DNA of 40,340 nucleotides from Butyrivibrio sp. (lineage in GTDB: Bacteria; Bacillota; Clostridia; Lachnospirales; Lachnospiraceae), in contig NZ_JAGAYD010000158.1 in the NCBI RefSeq assembly GCF_017940685.1, positions 1-40,340 on the forward strand, written 5' to 3'. Below, in pieces: positions 30,631 through 38,606 of this stretch; the first letter of the stretch is position 1; each line of letters opens with the position of its first letter. A program made the position numbers and the translations under genes. The notes beneath the pieces are model-generated. The model worked only from the letters and a program-made list of their open reading frames with translations. It ran no database searches and was not told the DNA's origin.

Positions 30631-31639
30631 TTTCGAGTCATTTCAGCAGTATGTGAAAGACAACATCAAAGACTTTCTGCCTTCCGAGTTTGCGGATGCA
30701 GAGGTAAACTTGCAGACCGTAAACAAGAATAACGGAAAGCAGCTCCACGGCATCACGATTCGCACAGGCGAAAACCCTGTATGCCCTAATATCTACCTGG
30801 ATCAGTTCTATGAGAACTATAAGGAACAGGGCATGGATATTGATGTAGTCATGGAAAGGGTAGCGCAGCTTGAGCTTGAGCACATGAACCCTTCCGAAGA
30901 CTTTAGCAGCATTGCTGAGAAGTTTAAGGATGTAGAGTTTATTAAGTCTCATGTTGTAGTTGCAATCGTAAATGCAGAGAAGAATGCCGAGATGCTTCAA
31001 AACACACCTCATAAGCTGACAGAGGATCTGGCCATCATTTATAAGGTATATCTTGGTGGCGGCTCAGATGGTATTGGAACTATTACCATCAAGGATGAAC
31101 ATATGAAGCAGTGGGATATTTCGCTGGATGAACTCCATGCATGTGCAATGGAGAACAGTAAAACTATCATGCCTGTAAAGGTTCAGGACATGGGAAGTGT
31201 ACTTGCCGAGATGATGGGTGGTATGCCGGAAGACATGATGCCTATGGTTGCGGAAGATAAGATGATGTATGTCATCAGCAATGAACAGAAGGTAAACGGT
31301 GCTGCAAGTATTATCTACTCAGATGCACTTGAAAAGCTTTCTGAAAAGCTTGGTACAGACCTGTACATTTTACCTTCATCGATCCATGAGACAATCGCCA
31401 TTTCTGCAAACTTCGGTACACCAGAGGAACTCGCACAGATGGTAAGAGAAGTAAACGCGACTCAGGTTTCTCAGGAAGAGCAGCTTTCTGATCACGTTTA
31501 TAAGTACGATGCTAAGACAAAGACCCTGTCTTTAGCAGACGTAGAGGGTTTAAGCCAGGATATCTCAAAGGTTTCTGAAGACAAGCAGACCTATGATGCA
31601 GTAAACACAGAGGTTTCGAGACCTCGCCACCACAGATAA
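30623..31639 (+). CDS. DUF5688-like protein with basic RPRHHR tail
   Basis: 338 aa from ATG 30623 (GGAGG 30608-30612 upstream). The start (FESFQQYVKDNIKDFLPSEF) and GITIRTGENPVCPNIYLDQF, then YENYKEQGMDIDVVMERVAQ, match a family, DUF5688, common in Lachnospiraceae and their plasmids. The second half (NAEKNAEMLQNTPHKLTEDL, later ILPSSIHETIAIS) follows the same family. Cytosolic, function unknown. The C-terminus, EVSRPRHHR, closely copies that of RadC (VTMRPRRHR). Confidence 0.68.
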   Translation: MLDFESFQQYVKDNIKDFLPSEFADAEVNLQTVNKNNGKQLHGITIRTGENPVCPNIYLDQFYENYKEQGMDIDVVMERVAQLELEHMNPSEDFSSIAEKFKDVEFIKSHVVVAIVNAEKNAEMLQNTPHKLTEDLAIIYKVYLGGGSDGIGTITIKDEHMKQWDISLDELHACAMENSKTIMPVKVQDMGSVLAEMMGGMPEDMMPMVAEDKMMYVISNEQKVNGAASIIYSDALEKLSEKLGTDLYILPSSIHETIAISANFGTPEELAQMVREVNATQVSQEEQLSDHVYKYDAKTKTLSLADVEGLSQDISKVSEDKQTYDAVNTEVSRPRHHR

Positions 31640-31650
31640 GGAGTAAAGGT

Positions 31651-32019
31651 ATGGAGATTACAGATATCAGAATGAACCTGCTTGATAATGCAGGCGGTGT
31701 AAAAGCCATCGGAAGCTTTTCGCTTGATAATGCATTTGCTGTCCGTGGTATGAGAGTCATGGAGGATAAGAAGGGCAGAAATTTTGTTGCCTTTCCCTCC
31801 AGAGAACGTGCAAACGGTGAGTATGAAGACATTGCTTTCCCTCTTAGCAAAGAGTTCTATCATGAGATCACCGATGCCATTATGAAAGAGTTTCATCGTA
31901 AGCAGGAGGAAGTTGCCCAGGAGGCTCAGGACAAAAGCCACAATCAGGATGAGTCCAAAGGTCAGGAGCAGACTCAGGCGGAAGATGCAGCTAAGCCCCA
32001 TAAGGGACGTGGACGATAA
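31651..32019 (+). CDS. SpoVG-family protein (first paralogue) with disordered basic tail
   Basis: 122 aa. Residues 1-85 show the SpoVG fold pattern (MEITDIRMNLLDNAGGVKAI, then FAVRGMRVMEDKKGRNFVAF and PSRE). SpoVG proteins bind nucleic acids and act as regulators in Firmicutes; paralogues are often found on plasmids. A Gln/Glu-rich tail ends AKPHKGRGR. It is 11 nt downstream of the DUF5688-like gene and 14 nt upstream of a second SpoVG-like gene. Confidence 0.82.
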   Translation: MEITDIRMNLLDNAGGVKAIGSFSLDNAFAVRGMRVMEDKKGRNFVAFPSRERANGEYEDIAFPLSKEFYHEITDAIMKEFHRKQEEVAQEAQDKSHNQDESKGQEQTQAEDAAKPHKGRGR

Positions 32020-32033
32020 GGAGGATCCTTGTT

Positions 32034-32288
32034 ATGCAGATTTCCGAAGTGAGGCTTAAAAAGAGGGATGGTGATGATAAGTTCCTTGCCAGTGGTTCCA
32101 TCACCTTTGAAGGAATGTTTGTTGTATCCGGTATCAAGGTTATGAGAGCAAAAAGCGGAGACCTTTTTGTGGCATATCCTTCATGGAAGAACTCAGATGG
32201 GGAGTACAAGGATGTATGTTTTCCTATGACAAAGGCTCTTCGAGAGGATATCAACATGCAGGTGCTTTCCAAGTACGAGGAGCTTTAA
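32034..32288 (+). CDS. SpoVG-family protein (second paralogue)
   Basis: 84 aa; AAGGAGG at 32018-32024 precedes ATG 32034. The pattern MQISEVRLKKRDGDDKFLAS, then FVVSGIKVMRAKSGDLFVAYPSW is SpoVG-like and comparable in length to the classic protein. Tandem SpoVG copies suggest a heterodimer or a duplication. It is followed at once by a strong terminator that abuts the relaxase ribosome site. Confidence 0.82.
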   Translation: MQISEVRLKKRDGDDKFLASGSITFEGMFVVSGIKVMRAKSGDLFVAYPSWKNSDGEYKDVCFPMTKALREDINMQVLSKYEEL

Positions 32289-32297
32289 GATGTAAGC

Positions 32298-32328
32298 GGG
32301 GCTGCCATAATAGGCGGCCCTTTTTTTT
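32298..32328 (+). terminator. terminator directly before the relaxase ribosome site
   Basis: Stem GGGCTGCC (32299-32306) / GGCGGCCC (32313-32320), then eight T (32321-32328). The next bases are GGAGG and the relaxase ATG at 32339. Confidence 0.9.
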
Positions 32329-32338
32329 GGAGGTATTT

Positions 32339-34195
32339 ATGGCAAAAGGTATTGTTGCAAAAATCTGGAATATAAAGGATGGATCAAAGGGAAGAGGAGC
32401 CGGAGCACAGATTTCAGATTCCATTGACTACATAACAAATAGCGAAAAATGTGATGAAACTTTGGGAGGAAGCCAGGCTCAGATAGGAAGGGAGCTTACC
32501 TATGTCACAAATGATGTAAAGACATTGGAGGGGCTTTATGTCGGATGCCGCAATATCTCAGACATTAAGAATGCTACAAATGAAATGATGCAGGTAAAGG
32601 AGTTTCATGGAAAGCTTGGAGGCAGGGTAGCACTCCACGGCATTATATCTCTTGATGCAGCAGAGTCGGATAAGAAGAATGCTGGGAAACTTATGATGCT
32701 TCTAAATGACCTTTTAGAGGAGATATTTCCAAATAATCAGGCGGTATATGCAGTGCATACCAATACAGAAAACCTTCATATCCATTTCATATTAAATACC
32801 GTAGGGCTTGGTGGTAAGAAGATTCATATGGATAAGTCTTTTATGAGTAAGGTGTTTGATCCGGCTCTTAACAGGCTTGCTGAGAAGTATGGTTTTACGC
32901 CAAATGAAGCTTGGGTAAAGGAAAAGCAGGAGGATAAGGTTTCTTTCGGAGAGAGAGTAGTTAAGCTAAGGCAGGCCGTTGATGAGGCAGTAGAGCGGTC
33001 TGAGGATTTCGAGGAGTTTTTAAAAGACTTAAAAAAACAGGGAATCGTGGTTAATTGTGGAAAATATCTAAGTCTTAAGGCAGAGGGAATGACAAGAGGT
33101 ATTAGAAGCTATCGGCTTGGTTCTTTGTATACAGTTGAGGCAATCAGAGACAGGATCCTTAATAAGCGAGAGGAATTGATACGAAGCGAAGTCGGAGAGC
33201 ATGTAGGAAGAAAGAAGGACCCTGCAACAGTCTTTGTAAAGACATCTCCGCTAAAGAAGTTTAAGGATATGTCAGAGGATGAAAAAAAGGAATGCATTAG
33301 GGCTTTAAAACTTGGCAGGAATCCTTGGAGAGAAAGGCAGGAGTCAAACTGGCAGCTTCAAAGGCTTTCTGATGAGTTTAGGCGCACGGCGGGTGTATAT
33401 GAGCTTATAAGGGTATATGCGCCAAATACCGGTAATGCTCAGGATGCCTTGGATAATATTGTAGCCAGGCAGAAGGAAATAGCAGCAGAAAAGAAGGCTG
33501 TCAGGGAAAACCTAAAGACCTATCAGCCAATCATAAGGCTCTACAAGGAGATAAAAAAGTATGCAAGAAAAGCGTACCTATATGAGTTTGCTGCCTGTGA
33601 TGAGTATTTATCTTCCTACATGGAATATAAAAAGCTCTGTGAAAGATTAGAGAACGGATATGGAAAGAGCGTTCTTGAAGTATCTGCCTATATTGAAGAT
33701 CAGGAGAATCAGATACTTTATGCCACGGCACAGTCAAAGGAGCTTTCTGATGAATATAAAACTATTTTGAGGTTCAAGGAAAATGAGCTCAAACAGGGCA
33801 TTTCAGAATATACATCCCTTTATGATGCAATCGGCTTTTCAAAGGCAAGGACGAGAGCCATGCAGATGGGTGTTTTTGAGAGCTGTATAAAGTTCATTGC
33901 AGCGGATGGAGCTGACGGGGCATACATAAGAGTTGTTATTACACCGGATATTATTGACGGGAAACGTACTGAAAAGGCTATTGTTACTGTCTTTGATAGA
34001 TCAGGGAAACAGTTATCTGAGATTTCTTCAAAAGACATGTCTATAAAAGACTTTAACCGTAGCATCTCAGAACTAAAAGCAGAGTACGGATTATATAAAT
34101 GCCATTCATTTGATAAGAGGGAGGATGCAGAGAGCTTTGTAGAAAAGCAGCAGGAAGAAAAAGCGAAAAAAGTAAGACGCCAGGTTTCGGATTAG
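32339..34195 (+). CDS. MOBP-type relaxase
   Basis: 618 aa. Nicks oriT and pilots the transferred strand. ATG 32339 is 5 nt after GGAGG (32329-32333). Motif I tyrosine is Y31 in SDSIDYITNSE; motif III HTNTENLHIHFILN supplies H140, H147 and H149 for the metal; LHGIISLD (about 99-106) matches the conserved strand before it. The C-terminal 350 residues form a helical, partly coiled-coil region. The predicted nick sequence at 26355-26361 is the type this family uses. The stop region carries the left half of a bipartite motif that serves the next operon. Confidence 0.88.
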   Translation: MAKGIVAKIWNIKDGSKGRGAGAQISDSIDYITNSEKCDETLGGSQAQIGRELTYVTNDVKTLEGLYVGCRNISDIKNATNEMMQVKEFHGKLGGRVALHGIISLDAAESDKKNAGKLMMLLNDLLEEIFPNNQAVYAVHTNTENLHIHFILNTVGLGGKKIHMDKSFMSKVFDPALNRLAEKYGFTPNEAWVKEKQEDKVSFGERVVKLRQAVDEAVERSEDFEEFLKDLKKQGIVVNCGKYLSLKAEGMTRGIRSYRLGSLYTVEAIRDRILNKREELIRSEVGEHVGRKKDPATVFVKTSPLKKFKDMSEDEKKECIRALKLGRNPWRERQESNWQLQRLSDEFRRTAGVYELIRVYAPNTGNAQDALDNIVARQKEIAAEKKAVRENLKTYQPIIRLYKEIKKYARKAYLYEFAACDEYLSSYMEYKKLCERLENGYGKSVLEVSAYIEDQENQILYATAQSKELSDEYKTILRFKENELKQGISEYTSLYDAIGFSKARTRAMQMGVFESCIKFIAADGADGAYIRVVITPDIIDGKRTEKAIVTVFDRSGKQLSEISSKDMSIKDFNRSISELKAEYGLYKCHSFDKREDAESFVEKQQEEKAKKVRRQVSD

Positions 34196-34213
34196 ACCAA
34201 GGTGTGTCCCACA
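34185..34213 (+). promoter_or_regulatory. bipartite element motif, copy before the CpaF-like operon
   Basis: TTTCGGATT (34185-34193) overlaps the relaxase stop codon; 10 nt on, GTGTCCCACA (34204-34213), then TAAAGGGTAGAAAGGAGG. 23 nt before ATG 34237. Confidence 0.85.
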
Positions 34214-34236
34214 TAAAGGGTAGAAAGGAGGATTTT

Positions 34237-35478
34237 ATGAGCGAGCTTAGGTATGAACCTAAATCGAAGGCTCCGCTCAAACTTGAATCTGATTTCTACC
34301 CTGTTTTTTCGCTCTTTTCTGATAGGGAATTAAATGCGAAGTTTATGCAGCTAAAGGCAAATATCTGTGATCTTAACCCTGCGCTTGTAACAAAGTGCAT
34401 TACGGGAACAGAGCAGGATTTCATAATGCTCATGGACAGAGCAAAGGACTTTATTAGGGAGCGCCTCAGGGGGATTTCCGAGGAAGAGGAAAGGAAGCTC
34501 TTAGAAATGTTCCGGCAGTGTGTGTTTGGGTATTATGTCCTAACTCCGCTTGTAGAAGCAAAGGAAGTATCTGATATCAAGGTACTTGATTATGACCATA
34601 TCGTAGTAAAGGCAAATGGAAGAAGATATGTGGCAAAGTGCCAGTTCTTTGACCAGACAGATTATAAGGATTGGTTTTCAAGGATCCTTCGTATTCACAG
34701 ACTTGGAAAGAGTGAGGAATATGCTCTTTCACACTGCACGGACAGAAAAGGGGTAAAGGATTTCTATCTTCGTATTGATGTACAGCTATCCTGCATCACT
34801 TCCACAGAGAAGAACAATATTCATATCCGAAAGATGCCAAAGACAAAGCTTTCCTGGGAGTACCTGATTGAGAACGGAATGCTTGATGAAGAAATGATTA
34901 CGTATTTGAAGGACAGAATATGTGCAGGCTACGGATTCTTGATATCAGGCAGAGGCGGATCCGGTAAATCCACACTCCTTAACAACATGATTGATTGCAT
35001 CCCATTTGGGGAGTCAGTGCTTGTATCGCAGGAGTCGGATGAGCTGTATTCCAATGTACATCCTCAGATTCAGTTTGAGCATACGATGACGGTTCGAAAA
35101 AAAGACACAGTAACAGATTTTTCATTGGAGGACGAGCTTCGGCTTGGTCTATTACAGGACATTGATAATTTCATCATCGGAGAGATCAAAGGCGGTGAGG
35201 CATTATATGTATTCACCACAGCCATGAGCACAGGCGCAAGATTTTTTGGAACGATTCATGCCAATGATGCAGCGAGCAGTGTGATAAGGCTGGCTCAGTG
35301 TGCAAGGTATATTTCGGATTATCCTATGGAGACTCTTTGTGAGATGCTTACCTGCACGCCATTCGTGCTTATCCATATGAGCCACTTTTCGATAGATGAA
35401 ATCCTTGAAGTAAGCGGCTTTGATGAAAAGACAAAGAGACTACAGTTTAACGAGATCTTCAGGAAGGAGGACGCATGA
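34237..35478 (+). CDS. CpaF/TadA-like (VirB11 superfamily) secretion ATPase
   Basis: 413 aa; ATG 34237, with AAAGGAGG at 34224-34231 (a GTG at 34204 lies in the motif). The N-terminal 200 residues are the helical/beta domain of CpaF-type proteins; Walker A is SGRGGSGKST (238-246), the Asp-box region DNFIIGEIKGGEALYVFTTA (about 308-327) and GTIHANDAASSVIRLA complete the ATPase. It should energise a Tad pilus or a related export apparatus from the cytosol. It is different from the ATPase whose end lies at 1-234. It overlaps the prepilin peptidase by 4 bases. Confidence 0.87.
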   Translation: MSELRYEPKSKAPLKLESDFYPVFSLFSDRELNAKFMQLKANICDLNPALVTKCITGTEQDFIMLMDRAKDFIRERLRGISEEEERKLLEMFRQCVFGYYVLTPLVEAKEVSDIKVLDYDHIVVKANGRRYVAKCQFFDQTDYKDWFSRILRIHRLGKSEEYALSHCTDRKGVKDFYLRIDVQLSCITSTEKNNIHIRKMPKTKLSWEYLIENGMLDEEMITYLKDRICAGYGFLISGRGGSGKSTLLNNMIDCIPFGESVLVSQESDELYSNVHPQIQFEHTMTVRKKDTVTDFSLEDELRLGLLQDIDNFIIGEIKGGEALYVFTTAMSTGARFFGTIHANDAASSVIRLAQCARYISDYPMETLCEMLTCTPFVLIHMSHFSIDEILEVSGFDEKTKRLQFNEIFRKEDA

Positions 35479-35963
35479 CTTACTTTTCACTTGCACTTGC
35501 AACCATTCCCGTTCTCGTATTCCTGGCAGCCCAGGATTTGAAGGAACGGATGATTTACAGCTTCCCGGTGCTTTTTTTATCAGGGGCATGGGCGGCTCAT
35601 TCAGTAATTCTCTATAAGGATAATCCTATATTTGTGATAACGGCATGGAGTGCGACTATTGCGCTATTTATGGCCTACAAAATCAGTGGCATGTGGGGAG
35701 ATGGAGACAGTGACATGTGGCTCCTTTTTACGGGCGTCATTTTAAGCACCTTTGAACTTAAGAACATGCTGCAGTTTGGCTTTGTTGTCTGCATATTACT
35801 TGTGGGTGTTCAGGGGATTGCTCTTATAGCGGGGCTTATAGAGTCAGCCATCAAAAAGAGAAAGCTTGACAGGCACTCTGATATAGCGGTTGCTCCAGGG
35901 TTCGCAATGGTTCTTATTATGGTCATTCTTTATGGAATCAGTAGGGAGGTGAGCATTTTATGA
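35475..35963 (+). CDS. A24-type prepilin peptidase (TadV/CpaA-like)
   Basis: 162 aa with six membrane segments and both catalytic aspartates: AAQDLKERMIYSFPVL (D about 22) and MWGDGDSDMWLL (G-x-G-D, about 75-78). Cleaves the leader of pilins on the cytosolic side. Short, without the methylase domain, as in CpaA/TadV. Its stop overlaps the start of the next gene, and the ATPase gene overlaps its start, so it is central to one operon. No pilin gene with a matching leader is visible in this module within the window; the only pilin-like gene is the broken one at 2420. Confidence 0.85.
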   Translation: MTYFSLALATIPVLVFLAAQDLKERMIYSFPVLFLSGAWAAHSVILYKDNPIFVITAWSATIALFMAYKISGMWGDGDSDMWLLFTGVILSTFELKNMLQFGFVVCILLVGVQGIALIAGLIESAIKKRKLDRHSDIAVAPGFAMVLIMVILYGISREVSIL

Positions 35964-37630
35964 ATGATGAGATAGAAATCATAAAAAAGCAGCTTCCTGA
36001 TATGGCTGGGATTCTAAATGCAATCCCTGGCGAAAGATTTGAGATTAAAGGAGCCCAGACACTTCTTATTGTTCAGAGGCGTATGGAAGATACGGAGCTT
36101 CAAAGGGAGCTGTCCGTGTATACGCACCTTTTTTCAAAGGAGAGCTCGCCGGGAGTAACAGAACTTTCAAACGCAGCAGTTTCTTTTGTAAAGATCAAGA
36201 CTCTTTGTGAAGCAGGAAAGACTGATTTTGATCAGGTATCAATAAGAGAGCTTATAAAGGAATTTCATGCTCAGAAGACCAAGGTTGTAAACATCATCCA
36301 TTTGTCAAAAGTAAATGCGCTTACAGCAGAGGATTACCAGAAAGAGGTAATCCAAAAGACGCTTGATAAGTCAGAGAAGTATCTGAAAGCTTTTGAGGAT
36401 GAGATAAAAAGGGCAGAAAAGAAGATTGAAAAAGAGCCTGAGAGCCTGATAAAGGCAAAAGAAGAGGTTATTCCTTCTGAGGAAGAAGAGGTAAAACCTC
36501 TTAAGCCAAAGAGAAATGTTTTTTCAGAAATAGTCGAGAAACTTGCAGGCTTCTTTGAGAGCATCCGGCATAAAAGGGAAGTCAAATCCTTGTTAAAAGA
36601 GGAAGAGAGTAAACTGGCAGACTCAAGATGTGAAGAGATCCCTTTTTATGATGGAGCTCTTAAGTATACAGAGAGCCATGTATGTAAGGATATCCCGGAG
36701 TTTTCAATATTTCTTCGTAAGGGGAATGTTTATTTCGGGTATACAAGAAATGCTACAGCAGGGGTGTATGACAACAGGGATCAGAGCCTTTTAGAACTTA
36801 TGAATGTAAGCAAGGACTTTATCCAGTTTCTAACAACAGACCTTCTTTCCGGGGAATATATCCTAAAGCCATTTGAAGACAGTGAGAAAAAGGCGATGCA
36901 GCTCTACTTCAACTATATCTGCGTTTGCTTTGAAAAGCATATAGGTAAGAATCTTTCTGTACAGGAGTATCTGCATTTCAAAGATTACTATAACCGGCTG
37001 GTGCTTATGATGTTTGACCTTGAAGAGAAGGAAAGAAGCGATTACTACAGAGCTCTTGCAGTTGCTGACAGCTATGTCGGTTACATGAAAGGCTATGACC
37101 TTACTGTATCAGATGATAAGGAAGACATTATAAGAAACATAATAGCAGGGAAAAGCCTTAACTATGTCGGAGATCTGGAGCTGATTCTTGAAAATCATGT
37201 TGTATGTGATGAGGCAAGAGAGAAGCTTTTGGAGCTTTCAGAAAGCATTCGATACTTTCATGGCATGGTTGAGACAGTTGAAGTAGAGACTTCTATTCCA
37301 GAGAATCCCGTTGATTTTAAGGGAGCAAAGATAGTGGTTGAAGTCTTGGATGAAGCTGGAAGACTTTCAGATGAAGCCTTGTTTTCATCGGACAATCTTG
37401 AAATTGCAGTCACTGATTACCTCGGAAAAGATGTGCCACTTAAGAGAATTGGCATCGAAAAGGAAGGGGTAAGAACCTATTTCTTTACAGGTAAGACAGG
37501 AGCCATGTCAATTTCAGCTATTACAAACGATGTCAGGAATGCCTGGATAGAGGAAGAAAGAACTTATTTTGAAGCGATAGAACAGAAACTAAATCAAACA
37601 ATGATAAGAATTGGAGGATATGCGATATGA
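35960..37630 (+). CDS. large cytosolic protein of the pilus-like operon, unknown
   Basis: 556 aa; ATG 35960 overlaps the peptidase stop. No membrane segment. Coiled coil at about 120-180 (EKYLKAFEDEIKRAEKKIEK), a Lys/Glu-rich link, then a mixed domain (about 210-440; FSIFLRKGNVYFGYTRNATA) and a beta-rich last 100 residues (FKGAKIVVEVLDEAGRLSDE). No recognised domain. By location it could take the place of a TadZ-type or docking protein, but nothing in the sequence proves it. Confidence 0.62.
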   Translation: MNDEIEIIKKQLPDMAGILNAIPGERFEIKGAQTLLIVQRRMEDTELQRELSVYTHLFSKESSPGVTELSNAAVSFVKIKTLCEAGKTDFDQVSIRELIKEFHAQKTKVVNIIHLSKVNALTAEDYQKEVIQKTLDKSEKYLKAFEDEIKRAEKKIEKEPESLIKAKEEVIPSEEEEVKPLKPKRNVFSEIVEKLAGFFESIRHKREVKSLLKEEESKLADSRCEEIPFYDGALKYTESHVCKDIPEFSIFLRKGNVYFGYTRNATAGVYDNRDQSLLELMNVSKDFIQFLTTDLLSGEYILKPFEDSEKKAMQLYFNYICVCFEKHIGKNLSVQEYLHFKDYYNRLVLMMFDLEEKERSDYYRALAVADSYVGYMKGYDLTVSDDKEDIIRNIIAGKSLNYVGDLELILENHVVCDEAREKLLELSESIRYFHGMVETVEVETSIPENPVDFKGAKIVVEVLDEAGRLSDEALFSSDNLEIAVTDYLGKDVPLKRIGIEKEGVRTYFFTGKTGAMSISAITNDVRNAWIEEERTYFEAIEQKLNQTMIRIGGYAI

Positions 37631-38595
37631 AGATAGATTCCGGAATTATAAAAATGCTTATTGTAGTGTTTGCAGTCACGATTATAGCAGCACTGATCTT
37701 AAGGCATGTGATGGAAAAGAAGGGACTTTATGAACCTTCTCAAAAGGTAGAAACATCAGTAGAAGAAACTTCCGAGGAAACGGTGGATGATGAGGAAACC
37801 AAGGAAGCTGATAATGAAAGCAAGGTAGTAAGTGCGGGTAACGGCTATGAGAAGATTTCAGCAGATAAGGCAGTCAGCGAAAACACTTGTGTACAGGTTG
37901 AGAAAATCTTAACGGAGGTTACAGACGATGGGAAAGGGAACCAGGAGCTTAAATATACCAGCTACTATATGTCAGATGTAAATCTCACGGCTCTTTCCGA
38001 TTCAACGGCAGATTATACGCAGTGCATTACAGAAGACGGGTTTGATGATTCTAAGATAGAAAAGGTTAGTTTTGCAGATGCCTTTGGTTTTAGCTATCAA
38101 GGATGTACTGATATGGCAGAGTTTTTTGAACTTGCAAGGAAATCATCGGGCTTTGACTATGACATGACAGATGCTTCCTATGACGAAGAAAAGTATGAGC
38201 TCATGAAAGAGGAAAGTTATGAATTTAATGGAGATTGCAGTATTCTCTATTCCATGCTTGGTGATATGGATTATGACAGATTGATTCAGTCCACATGCTA
38301 TTACAGTCTTTCTGAGCTGGAGGATGGCACCAAGTACCCTACGATGTTCACTGCTATTGTGCAGTACGTAAAAGGGAATATTACTTATACAAAGACCGCT
38401 TATCTTGGATTCTCATACTACAAGGAAGGTGAGACTGGAGGATGTGGCTGCGGATCTGATTCCGGTTGTGGCTCTTGTGAAGAAGAAAACTGCGAAGGGA
38501 CAGATGGATGTTGTGGTGATACTGATAGCGCTTGTCCTTCATGTGGAGGTGTAGGTGGCTGTACAGAGGATTGCACAGGAAATTGCTGTAAGTAA
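37627..38595 (+). CDS. membrane-anchored protein with cysteine-rich C-terminal tail
   Basis: 322 aa; overlaps the previous gene by 4 bases. One N-terminal membrane helix (about 7-27), an acidic linker (SVEETSEETVDDEETKEADN), an extracytoplasmic domain (about 75-270) of unknown family, and a final ~50 residues with 13 cysteines in short Cys-Gly patterns (GGCGCGSDSGCGSC and later CPSCGGVGGC, ending CTGNCCK). The tail may bind metal or form a disulfide cluster. It precedes by 11 nt a secreted cysteine-rich protein, so the pair may work together on the cell surface. Confidence 0.68.
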   Translation: MKIDSGIIKMLIVVFAVTIIAALILRHVMEKKGLYEPSQKVETSVEETSEETVDDEETKEADNESKVVSAGNGYEKISADKAVSENTCVQVEKILTEVTDDGKGNQELKYTSYYMSDVNLTALSDSTADYTQCITEDGFDDSKIEKVSFADAFGFSYQGCTDMAEFFELARKSSGFDYDMTDASYDEEKYELMKEESYEFNGDCSILYSMLGDMDYDRLIQSTCYYSLSELEDGTKYPTMFTAIVQYVKGNITYTKTAYLGFSYYKEGETGGCGCGSDSGCGSCEEENCEGTDGCCGDTDSACPSCGGVGGCTEDCTGNCCK

Positions 38596-38606
38596 GGGAG
38601 GAGCTT

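Noticed and set aside
26628-34213. Motif copies as single-stranded-DNA promoters of the leading region (as Frpo/ssi of F-like plasmids)
   Set aside because: The predicted transferred strand is the coding strand of these genes, not the template, and the copies lack the long hairpins of known ssDNA promoters.
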